Part shown: piece by piece, positions 1 through 13,800 of the stretch | Layout of the letters: every line of letters begins with the position of its first letter | Position numbering within the stretch: the stretch's first letter is position 1 | NCBI RefSeq assembly: GCF_051014685.1 | Contig: NC_135055.1 | Coordinates: forward strand, 9,722,001 to 9,786,000 | Direction of reading: 5' to 3' | Length of the DNA stretch: 64,000 nt | Origin: Ptiloglossa arizonensis | Taxonomy: Eukaryota > Arthropoda > Insecta > Hymenoptera > Colletidae | The notes under the pieces: generated by a model | Told to the model about the DNA's origin: nothing | Seen by the model: the letters and a program-made list of their open reading frames with translations, nothing else | Database searches by the model: none | Position numbers and translations under genes: made by a program

Positions 1-1644
1 CTATATCTGGTTACCGATCTCGTTCCAATCTAAAATCGATTTATCACGTTTAAAACAATCTAAAACACATCGAATCTAATATTTCTTTGTTTGATACTAT
101 TTTGAAGTTGAAAGTGATTTCAACGATTGCTTTCCGTTTATTCCGATACCCGTTATTGAGCCTTGAAAAGCAAAACGAAAATTCTCTTAGTATGGTATTT
201 AAGTAGAAAAATTAAGCATATCCGAAATCTTTGTAGTTTTTGAAAGATATTTTACTCAAATTTAATTAGTATAAACTCTCTGAAAGTTCATTAGTATAAT
301 TACAATAATTGTTTATTTTTATTCGTAACTGACACGTTTACCTTCTTTCTAGAATATACAGATCGAAGCACCGGTAAAAGTTTAACGAAACTTTATTAAA
401 ACAATTTTATTTTCAAAGAACAACTTAGAAATAAATACTACCAAATTATCAAAAGCATGTTCCCTTCTATTACCATGTCCTTTTTTTTTTACTTGTTTCT
501 TTCGTGTTCGCTCAAATATTAAAAAGTAATCAATAGTAATGGAAATACGATACTTCGTATCAAAACGACGATACATACTATTTTTCTCGAACAAGATTCG
601 CGATGCTGATCATTCGTTCAATAATTCAGAGCTAATCAAATTGCTCTTTATATCATTGACCATCGTGTATTGTGAATCGATAAACGATCTCTACTTATTA
701 GATTTTTTGTTGAAAATTTAAGAGCACGATCGTCTTTGTTGCGAAACTGTAAATTCTGAATGCAATGCATTCGTTTGATTTATCGTGGCTACGTGCTTAC
801 ACGATAAATCATAATTATCGAAAGTAATAAATTTATCCTTCATTCAGACACCTAACGATGCGCAAGGATGAAATGCAAGGAGAAATTCGCTTCTTTCGAA
901 AAAAAAATACAGAGAATACCCTTTTCAATTTATAATACAGAAAATTTATTATATACATATATACAATCGAAAGGTTACTTTAAAAGGATATAATTCATCG
1001 ATGCCTGATATCAGAAACACGAAACGAAATTATCTTAAACAAATTTCTACGATTAATAAAAATACGCAATACATGATAGAAGAGTTAGAATCGTCGAACA
1101 CGAATTATTTCTTTAGAATGGAAATCATGGAAACCAAAGTCTACGATTTGACGTCACAAGAAATAGTCTTGTTTTAACGAACAAATAGAATTCTTTGTTC
1201 AACTGTCTTTGGTTGTTTAATCGATCGAGTAGGTTTCGAGAAAATATTGTACTACGTATCGCTCGACCTTATCGGAGTTTAATTATACCCAATGAATAAA
1301 TTAAGATAATTTTCCAGTTGCATATGTACATGAAATCATTTATCAATCGCAATAACTACCGTAAAATCTGAGTTTCGATAATAAGCGAGAGGAAAATATC
1401 TTCCTAAACACTTTATGAATTTCCCATAGTTGATAGTTTTCTCGAACAGTCGATTCATTTTCACGTTAAATAAACATGGTACATGCGTTGAATATTCACC
1501 GAGCCTGCACTTCAAATGTGTAAGCTTTGTATATCACGGCGTTCATTCTATTACCTTTAGCCCTTAATCGGGGTCTAGTGAGACCTCAGACGTCGTTTAA
1601 AAATCAATCGAAACGCGTTTAACGTTAACGGTTGTTCGTTACAG
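1..1644 (+). other. alpha7 intron, left part
   Basis: AT-rich DNA upstream of the first visible exon. I found none of the expected N-terminal coding motifs (such as NEKNQ or a WKPD segment), so the upstream exons lie outside the window. It holds a perfect 11-bp hairpin at 777-810 and poly-T at 481-490. Nothing else is recognisable. Confidence 0.7.
777..810. repeat. Short perfect inverted repeat
   Basis: GATTTATCGTG (777-787) and CACGATAAATC (800-810) pair perfectly across a 12-base loop. It is intronic and of unknown role. Confidence 0.7.
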
Positions 1645-1825
1645 CGCGGATGAGGGGTTCGACGGTACTTATCCAACGAACGTCGTCGTGAAGAACAATG
1701 GGACCTGCTTATACGTACCGCCCGGCATATTCAAGAGCACTTGCAAGATAGACATTACTTGGTTTCCCTTTGACGATCAGCGCTGCGAAATGAAATTTGG
1801 CTCCTGGACGTACGATGGTTTTCAG
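1645..1825 (+). CDS. nAChRa7: alpha7 exon A: Cys-loop exon
   Basis: Preceded by a TTACAG acceptor and followed by a GTAAAG donor. The first base completes a split codon (phase 2), then 60 codons follow. It carries [17 protein letters not shown] and the Cys-loop C33-C47 with WFPFDDQ between, and ends in GSWTYDGFQ. It is the first exon of this gene in the window. The position and phase of its 5' border match the beta1 border at 49531. Confidence 0.93.
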
Positions 1826-4800
1826 GTAAAGTAGTTAACGATCACAAGTTCATGAGATTCATAAATACGATATTTATTAGCAATGCCCTTCGTTAATAAT
1901 AAGAAGGCGATAATAGTGAAAATACAGACGTTAATAGAATCCCAAATTGCGAAGCAAAAGTTTAGCTACGAAGATACGGATAGCTTCGAAATTCAAATAT
2001 TGAAATTTTAAGTTCATAAAAGTGCAAGATAGTGTTGATGCAAGAATTTAAAGGTTTACATCGTTTTGTAAACTTTACGAGCGAAAGTATAAGTTTCTTT
2101 AGTCATGATAAATCAATTTGCTGAATTAATATTAAGCTAGATCGTAATAAATAAACTAATTTTTACATTTATTGTTCGTTACTAATTGTCTATACTTGTT
2201 AGTATTAACGTTGATTTAACGACTGTATATTAATTTTTATCAATGACGCTTAATCAGAATTAAAATGTTTTTGAAAACTGTACACATTTATGACATTGCT
2301 CAAATTACGAGTAGGTATAATACACACACACATATTCATATTACGAGTTATAGTTCTTTTTTCTACTTTCGTTTAACTAAAACAGTCTGTTTAGTCGGAT
2401 CAGTACATCCCTTAAGTTGTTAGACATAAATATTAATAATCTACATAAACGATCGCAATTTTGTGCTTTTAAGCAGGTAGAATGCGCAAGAAACGCGGAA
2501 TTAATTTCCCATTAATTCGATAAATGTGACCGAGCATTTTCACGTTTTTAAAGCACTCGGTTAAGTTTGTACGCGGTAATTATGTTTCTCGAAAACATTA
2601 TTTCGAGAGAGTTCCTGAAAATTCGCGAACCCTAGAAGCTGCAATTTCGAGGAATAATAAACGTGACATTGTGCTGGGCAGAGAATTCTCAGTAGTGCAG
2701 TTTCTCGGTAGTCATTACAGTTGATTAAGTAGTACAATGAGCATACCGTGGTAAAAATCGTTCGATGATTTCCTTCAACACTAAATTATATTCATCAACA
2801 TGCATTTCATTTACTTTCTTCAATCGACGATTAAATATACGCGACTAGAATAATTAACTAGAACTAGAAGTTGACTGGTGCATGTAGAACACAAAGCAGT
2901 GAAGCTATCGTTAAATGTGTGACAAAATTGGCAAATGTTTAATTAAATTCTGTTTCAAGTGTGTAATTTCGAAAACAAACTAAGTATCGTATAAAAACGG
3001 GTTTATCAAATTTCAATTATTTCAGTATGTCGAACACTCAAAGACGTTTCAATGAAAACAATTTAAGCAGAATTTTGTGAAACGAATCAAGATCTAATAA
3101 CTTTTCGTTGATCTGTGTAACTAGTGGCACATCCAACATTAAATTTAATACACTTTGGGAAAAGTTAGAATTTGAGAACAAAATCTTTTAGAATAAACAC
3201 ACTTAAGGGATTGTGTACCAATTTAATGCCTGAAAGTTTCTTAATTTGTTCGTTAAATTCTCGTTGTGTAATTTATTTTCTCTTTTCTCCTTTTACAATT
3301 CGAATTACCTTTTCTCGGTCCGTTTTGAAGATTACCGCAACTTGTTATTTAAAAACGTTCAACATTAGCTTAATACAACTACGACTAACGTTATTCAATC
3401 GCTGTCAATGTTTTCTGAAAATTTGTCAAACGTTTGAGAGTGTCTGACATCTTATGGAAACTTGTGCAAATTAGGGGTGAGGAAGGGATGAGATGTTCGT
3501 AATTTGGCACTTACATAAGATGCCCGGATGCCTGACCTATCTTCATTCGTCTTTCGTGATTATTTTGAGTAATTAAAATTGACGACACGAATTATACTAT
3601 ACGAATTTTAGAATGCTCTAGGAGAATTCGTTAAATGGAACAATACGCGAAACAAATTAGTTACGAGCGAAGATACAAGAAGAAGAAACATAGTGAAACA
3701 GGGAAAGTGAAATACAGGTGATTTCCAAGATGCATTTGATTAGGTGAATAACGAACGAGATGCAAAGTAGCCTTCCCTTTTCGATCATTTTCCTTCGTTT
3801 TGCATCGTTTTGTGTTCAACAATTGAATCAACGTCCACCGGATGGCACGCTGTGCCCTTCTATCTCGTATAAAACTTAACTAGTAAAAAATTCAGCTTAA
3901 AAATGGGAATAAAAAGAAAACTACTTGCCAAAGCGGCATTCATTAAATACTCGGCCCAAAATAGAGAAACGCGTAAAATTTTCCGGACAGTTACATTTTC
4001 AACTCCGCTTTGAAGAGAAATAACCAGAATAATTTTAAATAACACGAGAGCCAAGCCTCTTTAATTAACTAACTACGAATAATTAATTTCACAAATTGAA
4101 CAAACGTAGTACCATTTATTAATAACAATCGTTCGAAGAAAACAGAACAGTGTCGGTAACGGTAAACAAATGACAATGGGGGAAGAGAAAACTTTCCGAA
4201 AGGAAACCACTGCGTGCTGTTTGTTAACGACCGAATCAAGTAAATAGAAACGTTATATTCGGAACTTTGGTTCTGAAATGAAGTTTGCACCAGTCGCTCA
4301 AGACTAGTTCGCGTTGTGCACTTTTAAAGCTGCGTCGTATAAATCATTTTTCAACGGTATGAATAATTATGAATAATTTTGTAAGCGACCAGAATACCGA
4401 TTACACTGGTGGTATTTTTTGTTTCATCGAAGAAACAAAGAAACGATACAGGGACTGACGTAGAATGGTAGAACGTATCCAATTTCGTAAGAGCAATGGC
4501 ATGTAGCTACGTGCAAAATTCAGTTACGATTCTTTTTGAAAACAGAACCGTGTTTCTTTTTCAGTGTATCGATTCTATCCGTCGCGCTGTCCTGTGTAAA
4601 AAGTATTAAGAGAACCGGTTCGAATATTTCACGAGATATTTAGTGCGTAGCTGTCCTAGTTCATGGTGTGGTTTGCAACACAGTAATATCCGCTTTCGAG
4701 TGACAAAACCAGCACGTCCTATCGATGGATTATAACACAGTCGGTAGAGCGCACATCTCGGGTGCTAGATCTCTAGGGTTCACCAAACCAATGAAAAAAG

Positions 4801-7800
4801 TTATTTAATTTTCAAGCTTCGTTGGAACTCACACGAGGAAAGCCTCGTGTGATATAAACAAAAGTGTTTATATGAAATTATTTAAGAAATAGGGTTAGTC
4901 GGGGTTATTTAAATAATCGATCGATAATGTTCACTGAAAAGAACATTATCCAATAATCAAATTATGGAAATCTTATTGATAAATTTGCTGTTTTAAATAG
5001 CAATCGTATACCATGGTAGAAATAATTATATTTTATACATTTCTTATTTATTAATGGGTATTTACAAGTTTCTTCTATTTTTATTTTCGTAAAAGTAAAT
5101 AGTGTAAATAAAACTTTGTTTTAAACTATAAAATTTAGTATAAAACATTACAAGCTGCCTATTTAAATATAGCGCAGAAATTTGTTTATAGATTGAAAGA
5201 ATTTGTAATGAATTAATTTCTGGTAATATAAATGTAGAGAAAAAATTGAGTAATGAAAAGTCATAAAGTGTTTGTTATTGTGGCATCGGTCACTCGAGTC
5301 AATAGATCGTTCACAGTATGTACATAAATGTAAACAGTCGGATGGACGATTGTTCGAATGTGGTGTAGAAAGTGTCACTCGAAAGTAGAATTGATGGGCA
5401 TCACACCTGGGTAGATACTGCCTACGTAAAAAGAATAAACAAAAATAAACTTTCAAAATATTCGCACTTGTAAAATAACTAGGTCTCGTTGAAGCCAGCT
5501 AAACTCCCAATTTACTTTTTATAAATTATGAATAAAAATCATGTTTCTTTCATTTTTGCTACAATATCTAGCAAAGCGGAGAATTTAATTATTTCAATTT
5601 AATTAAAAAGAAGCCAATTTATATCAGGCAACAGCTCGTAATGTACACTAGTGGAGGTCTACTAAACTTTCGTACGCCCACTTAAGGGTTAATTCGTTTT
5701 TAAAAATGAACAACCCAGCGTAATCGAAAATTAACAATATGAATGGCAAAATTGAAGTATACTATTAGCGCAATCCGTGTCCTAAAAATTTTTCTTGCGC
5801 GCTACAGTACATATAATAACTTGTATAGTCGTCTAATCGATTGTAATAAATTTTCAACAGTTGGATCTGCAACTGCAAGATGAGTCCGGAGGTGACATCA
5901 GCAGTTTCATTACTAACGGCGAGTGGGATCTGTTAGGTGAGTTTTTACAACCCCTATCGAGGACCGTTTCCTCACATATCCGATTAGTTTGTGCCGCCGT
6001 GAAAGCAATTCCTCGACGATTAGCAATTCTAAATTCCTCCGCGAGTTCTAGGACACAAAGGACATACGATCAATCGTTTCGTAAGTCGACAACAGCTGCA
6101 TCTTACTACCGAGCTTTATCTAATTCAGATTTTCATCGCAGCTACACGTGGAAGTAACATATTCGTGTTCGAGAGCGAGAATTAATGGGAGTATAGCACT
6201 CTGATTATAAATCACCCCGATTATTTCGGTTGTAACGAAATAATCGTACCGTGAATGTAATATCGATTCGTGTCACGTTGCGTTATGCTTTTAAAATCGA
6301 TCAATCGTGCAATTCTCTTATTCCTTCATTTCGCACCAAAATATTTCTTTAAAACAATTATTCGAAAGTATCTCTTGAATACTTTATTTGTTGGACAGGG
6401 CGAGTCGTGTAATTATGTCACTTTGATTATTTCCATTGTTAGAGGACAGTAGGCCTGATCTATTTAATAATTCAGTTGAATATTGTTTTACTAATTTAGA
6501 AACCATGATCTATTCCTTGTGTAGTAAAGTATTTACGATAAAATGTTCGTGGTGCAAAACACATTTATGCTTTCCTCTTTTCTTTTACATAGAATAACAT
6601 TATTTATTCCAGATTCCAGTTTTTCTGTCATTTTATTTATTCCAGACACATAAACTTAACTCTTTTCAGAGTTACTAATTGTTTACTTTATGACACTCAC
6701 TTTATGACATCGTACCTTTAATTTCAAAACAGTTTGAAAGACCAAGGGCCACGCACAATAAAGTTAGCACTTTTATGAATTAGCACATTTGTAAAAATGA
6801 AACAAACGCAAAGAATATTTAACAGCAGTTATAGAGAGTTTTCAGGTAGCTGTATTTTCCAATGTTTCGGTCACGCGGTTCTAAGGCTTACCTACCTTTT
6901 CAATCGGAAGAAATACCGTGGACCATTTCTACCTGTGTCGACAAGTTTTGACAACCGAGAACTAATTAACAATACATCTCCATAATGTAAATAGCTACTA
7001 GATTATATATTTGTATAACTGTTCGCGTACGCTCCAAAAATTAACGTTCCGCATTGAAGTTGATTTTATACTACCAACGCTAACTTTTATTGAAAGGATC
7101 GAACCAAAATTTTCAAATATGCGTATTTTTCATATCGGTGTACAGTTTACATTGGCAAATTTATAAAAATGCGAAACAAGAAATTATATGAAAAAAGTAT
7201 AAAAAGTGAACATTTTTTAACACATCGTTTAAACAAATTAATATTTTGGAAAGTTGTTTGGAAGCCTACATTATTATTCAAAGTACGCAGTTTTTGTTTG
7301 AACAACTTTAGACTTGAGATTGTAAGAGAAAGTGTTGAGAAAGACTTCAAGTCTTTAGACCGAAGACTTGAAAATAAATTTTTACTTCTTCAAGTAGAAT
7401 TTCCTAATTTGTTTTTGTTTACATTTTAGCAGATACACAGACGATTTCGCCAAGTACAAGAAAATGTTTGTTTTGAAAGTATACGAAAGGAATACTCATT
7501 TCCCATGTTCGACGATCGATATTAAACATCGTTTGTATCTGATGTTTAAAGGTCATTAATTATAGGAGTTGCCCTGTACACGTTTCAAGAATAGAAATGA
7601 TAGAATACGTTTCTAATCGCAATCGATACGAAAGAAAGTGTTAATTGCGAGGCAATAGCGAAAAATAAATTTTCATCCACACTTCTAAAGCTGTTCAAAC
7701 AGTTAGTCGCGAGAGAACAGTCACTTAATAATGTACCATTAGCGCAGTTTCTCGTTGAATTATTTGCTTTCATACTGCGGGATATCGCACAATGTTTGCG

Positions 7801-10800
7801 CTGAATCGACAACCTCTCCAATGCAAACGAATTTACATCGTTACTTTTCTGCAAACTGCAAACTCTCGGGCTGTTCAATATTTCCCCGAAATTATCAACA
7901 GACTATTGGAGACGTTTCGTTTATCCGCATTTAAATGGTTTGACAATATTGAGAATAGTGGACACATATCTATCGTATAATCGATTTAACCCATTCGTTC
8001 ATTTTGCTATAGTTTTACAATCTCTTCGTTTACAATTTTGATTCCACTTACGTATAACATAGGTGATTGTTATCCCTTTTGTATTTCAATTTTGAATTTG
8101 TTCGAACACAGTTTACTTTATTCGTCTTTGCTTCGATCGAAGTACGATGCACGAATTTCAAAAATTTACTTCTTTTAAGTAGAATATATCGTCAGAATGA
8201 AATCTTAAATCACCTCGTCGCTGTCGCGGATTGTAATAGAACGAATAAGCAATTTTTATGTAATTACTGTTGAGTTGCAGCTAAACACAGATAACTGCCA
8301 ACACAGAATTTAGAGTAATAGAACAATATTTTCCTTCCAACTGGATAATTAATTTTTAATTCGTTGAAAAATGGTAAAGAATGCATTCATTGCAAATAAT
8401 TTCTCCGACCAAGTAGTATAAAATGACCTTTCAGTCGCTAGCATTTTTCAAGAAACAAAAATTATATCCTATAATTTTAGAGCACAATAGGCTCTGATCA
8501 ACAACACGATGCCTCTTTATTAATTTATCAACCATTATCAACCATTCTTCGAGCAACGCTCAAAAATAATTAGTTTCGATAAAATAAGATAATGTAAGGA
8601 ATAATTGAAAATGAATGGCACTGATTATTAAAGAACCGAGGACCTCATTTATTCTGACGATCGATTAAAGTTATGAAAGATAGACGTCGGTTATGATATT
8701 GGTTACTTATTGTTAGAATATCGTACGATGCTTCGAACGTATCGATTCCAGATATACGATGGAGTGCGGATGATTTTATGAAAATTGTAAAATAAAAGTG
8801 TTTCGTTCAATGGACGCGTAACTTTTACTTCCGGGATGTGTACGTGCAAAGTGTTAGTGTGTATGTATGTGCTATATAGAGAGCTTATGAAGCTCTTGGC
8901 AGAACTGTATCTTAAGAGACTTCAGCTGCAGGAAAATGTGGTTGCAACTGAAGGAACACTTGAAAATAAAGTCGGCGACTCTCTTCCGGTATGTTGCTCG
9001 AGATAATTCAAGTGCATGGTGCACTCCGTATAAAATAGTTGAGTCATCACTATCGGAGCTAGTCTTTTATTTCCGCGAGCTTTTTCTTGTTGCGAGTGAA
9101 ATCGTCAGCTCCGAATATTCCGCGCTTCATCCCCCTTCCACTTTAATTGCACTATTGACATCACCGTCTTGCGCAATATAAAAGGTTTGCAAACGAAAAA
9201 GCGAATATTTTACGAACGAACATTCCAACAGAAATTCCAAGTCTTGACTTGCAGTTTCGCTTCGTAAGAAATATAAAAATATAAAAATGTACGCTACCGG
9301 TAATGAATATTTATCTCCTCAAATTCTATTTACTTCTCTCGAATGAACGAAGGTTCATAATACGCGATTCAAGCCACGTGAACTTTATTCCGAGACAATT
9401 AATCTTAAAATCCTTTAATTCGTACTTGAGAAACCATACTTCCTAGGCTCTTCTAATTTATTCACACGATAAACTTAACACGGAGACTGATTGACATTTT
9501 CTTTAATATTTCGTACAATGTAAGAAAATTATAGAAAAAAAAATTAGTTAATGTTTTAAGATTGATTTATACGCGATTGTACTCCTTATACGTATTTTAT
9601 ATGTATGTACATCCGTATTATTAACATATTAAATAAAGTTTTTCTCTTTTCTTCGAATCTTGTGTCCATAAAGGAGTACGTATAGATCTATTTGATTTTT
9701 AGTAACTTTTCGAAGTAAATGTATTCTAGCAAGAAAGAAAATCAATCTTGTCAGAAATTACTTGTGTAGAGTCAAATGTTTTAATCCATATTTGTTTTTT
9801 CAATGATACACATTATTTTTTTTCTTCCTGCAATAGATCGTATCTTCATTCTCAGAGTATTCACATTAAATTGAATAGTTTTCAGTCTACCGATCCTCTT
9901 TCGTATTAAAGTTAATGTGCTTTCCATATTCATTTATGCTGTTAATCAAGTCAGCAACGAGACTGGTGGTCGGAAACTGTAAAAGCTTATTGTACCTTCG
10001 GGAAAGTAAACGCTAAACTTTTATCAAATTGTTCATTGTCTTCAACGATAATTGTTTTCTATTGGACCACAGAGGCTTCGATTCAATATTTTTACGCTCT
10101 TTTCCGCGTTAATCGCTGTAAAGAAAATTCAAAACGAGACTTTTCTACTTCTACTTCATACCTAAACAGAAATCAGTATTTGGAGTATATGTTCGTCACA
10201 TTTTCTGTTTGCAAGAGCTTGAAACAACTTATCCGGTGACTTGAAATCTTTGCTATTGTACTCGATAACTTTAAATTGCTTCATTTTTCTGCGAGTTTCC
10301 AAGACTTAGATGTATTTGTATGTTAATTATCACGCAACTCGCCCACTCTATAATTAACAATACAATAACACTAGTAAACTATCCCCGATCTATCAGTCGC
10401 GTAATATTTAAACACGATGTTTGATTAATTCATTACCGATCGAAATTAGTGGCTTAATTCGTTATCAACGAACCCTGAAACAGGCACTCTCCCATTGTAA
10501 CTTAACAATTTGCTTAATACATAATAATTCCTACGCAAAGGGTTTGAATCATTTTCGATTATCTGGGTTGGGTTCTGTAATATTAACTAATTGTTTGATC
10601 ATTCAAACACCATCCAATATACGTCAAGTTTTTCAGAACTGTTAGGCCATACAGACAAGTGATTGTCTCAAGGTGATAATCGTTGCACTTTAATAAATGC
10701 AGCTCCCGATGACCCGAGAAAATTATGTCTAAATCGCTTCTCTTTTATTGTTACAGGAGTGCCTGGCAATAGGAACGAAATTCACTACAATTGCTGCCCG

Positions 10801-13800
10801 GAGCCATACATAGATATTACGTTCGTGGTCATCATCAGAAGACGAACTCTTTACTATTTCTTCAACCTAATCGTGCCATGTGTCCTGATTGCTAGTATGG
10901 CTGTTCTAGGATTCACCTTACCACCCGATTCTGGCGAGAAGCTCTCTTTAGGTATGTTCGTTACAGTTTGCATTCTGTTTGGATAGTAATTTTTTAGCTG
11001 AAAAATTAACATCGATATTCTCACGACAGTGTACACAATATCGTGTACAATTAATTATACTTTTGTAAAACATTTCCATGGATATTATACGGGAACTCAT
11101 TTTTAGCGATTTACGGTTATTAACTGCTTTTACAATGAATATATTGAGCGTTTCAAGTGAAACCATGAATTGGCACAATCCAATTGTTATTATTTTCATC
11201 TCTCTCGAAGAATGACAGTGTTAAGTCCTTCAAATGCAATGTTAAATATATCAAATCGTTTTAATAGAGAGGTTAATCAAGGGAATCTCCCAAAGTATGC
11301 TAAAATCGATCAGTGGCCTTCAATGTAATTATTAATTCTCGATTATATGTAAATAATGTAAGAGTTAAAGCATTATCTATCGTTCTTCAATTCATTCGTG
11401 CAGGAATAGTAATGGTAGGTATTATTTTTTGGTAGGTGATCTAGAATTCGTGTCGAATACTATATATTACAGTAATTAATATAACACTCGTGAGAAATGT
11501 TAAGAATTATTGAAAAATTATAATTTCAGTTTCGTACAAAGAATATTTTTTTCCAAAGTACATACTTCTTTGTCACGAAAATTGAAAACCAAAAATATTT
11601 TGGTCAAAGTGAGCTAGTCTGACGTAAATACTCGAAATGAAATCTATTTGTTAGCAAATCTGGTCTATTACCTAGCTGGTATATTCTATCAGATTGGTGC
11701 GCATACGTGACTTTATGTATTTACATATGTACATCGTTATGAGTTCTCCGATGATTACTCTCTCTCTCTCTTGGTAAGTTCAAATCACTCGGCAGCATAA
11801 TTCCAATTCCTTGCAGGCTTCAAAGTACGTTATAACAGTTTACGTGATTAGATTTAGTCAAGTTCTCATAACCTATCGAATGCATGAGAGATTGCAGTTG
11901 CGTTGAATTCAATCGCAGACATTCGTGTATGAAAATTTGGAATTTAACGATCAGTCTCCTCGGAGAACTTTCTGATACAATTGGTACGCACTTTACGATG
12001 TAAATATTTCGTGAAAAAAGTACGAATCGAAAATTGTATAGTTAAGTGTTTAAATAGTAAAAAATCATTTGTCAGTTTATACAACGCTTGGATGATCTTT
12101 GATTCTTTTTTCTTTCTAACGATTTCACAATTTATTTGAAATCTTTTTAATTCTTTAACTATATTGTGTAATAATAATTAACGGTCTAAACTAAATTAAT
12201 AATATTTACAATGAACATAATTATGAACTTATTTGAGAGAAATTATCGGAAGAAAAATAGAAAAAAAATTAAAAAATACAATAATAATGAATGTAACACA
12301 ATTTATTATTACTGTATTTTCTGATTTTGTATTAAGACGATATAATAACAAAATATAATTATTATATTTGACTATTAATGCATTTTCCAATTTCTTTAGT
12401 ATTTGTATATTATTATTTTTGCTCAAAATATACATCCAAAGGTAAAACGAACTCACATCGAATTGTCCGTAATGATTTATTTAAATTTGAACATTAGCCA
12501 ATGTATGACCTTTCTCGGGAAACGTTTACTATAAATTGAAAATAAAAATGTTTTCTCATTTTTTTACATTTGGATCAATTTTTTGTTTAATAGTTAATTT
12601 TCATTTTCAAAAACATCTCTTTCGTTTGTATTATTAGGTTGCTTCATAAGTTCGTGCCATGGTGTGTTCATACTTCTTGCATTAGGGTGATTAAACTTTT
12701 GGGTTTCACTTTAATCTATAGAAGGCATTCGAAAGACACACATAGTAAAGTTATAAGAATTTTATATTGAATACCCGTTAAAATAATACGTGTCAATTTT
12801 CGTCATTTCATGTTGTATGAGTTCCAAGAAGAGACTACGGCAACAAGTGCAGTAATTACTATTTCTGTCTATGGGGAAAGTGTTTTATCGATTTGTAAGT
12901 GCAGAAAGTACATTTAGTCGATTTTCGAAAGGAAATTTTAATCCGGTGAACGAAACGAGGAGTTTGTCAGTGTGAGAAATGTTGCAAATGCTAAACATGT
13001 CAAAATCATGTGTACATAGACATTCGAAGAAAATGGGAATGATGCCAAAGCTAGACGTATCGGTACCGCATCAGCTCACAGAGTGCAATCGCCTGCATCG
13101 CGTGGCAACTTGCATATCGTTGCTTGCACCTAACAGAACAGAACCCTTTCTGAAGCGTATAGTAAGTAGGGATGAAAAATGGATCGTGTACGAAAATCTT
13201 CAAAGGAAACGAACCTGAACCTAAAAAGAAAATCCAGCAGAACGAGTTGCAAAACTTAGTTTACACTCTTGCAAAGTTCTTCCTTCTGTATGATGAAACT
13301 ACCAAGAAATTTTGTAGAATAAACTAAAAAAATTTCATAATAATGGAACAGAGAAAATTAGGGGCGGTTACATTTTTTCGTAAACTTCATAGATAAGATT
13401 AAAGTATTGCTTTACATGGTAGAAATATAAACGACACGAACTTATGAGACGGCCTAATACATAAATACTTCGTTGATATTAAAATGAGTTTCATTTCGAT
13501 GGTTTCTAGATCGGTGGTTAACCACGATTACTGTCTAATTCGCAAAATTGCATTTCGAAAAGAACAAAAACCTCAGATTCTCTATTTATACTTGCATAAC
13601 CGGTACTCCTATTTATTGCGCGTTTATTGTCACTTTGCTTTTATTTTCAATGTAATGTATATACCAAAAATGATTATTACGCAACATGAGTTCATTTTGA
13701 AATTGGTTCCGGTATTAAACGTGGTGTTTCACGTTTCTTTGCAGCAACTCGGTGAAATAAAAAATTCAAAGTCGGTCGCATCGGGTAGAGAGGTCAGAGA

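Noticed and set aside
4731..4790. Possible tRNA gene (AGTCGGTAGAGCGC motif)
   Set aside because: The D-stem does not pair, there is no proper anticodon stem, and the box-B-like GGTTCACC lacks a T-stem; at most a tRNA-derived relic.
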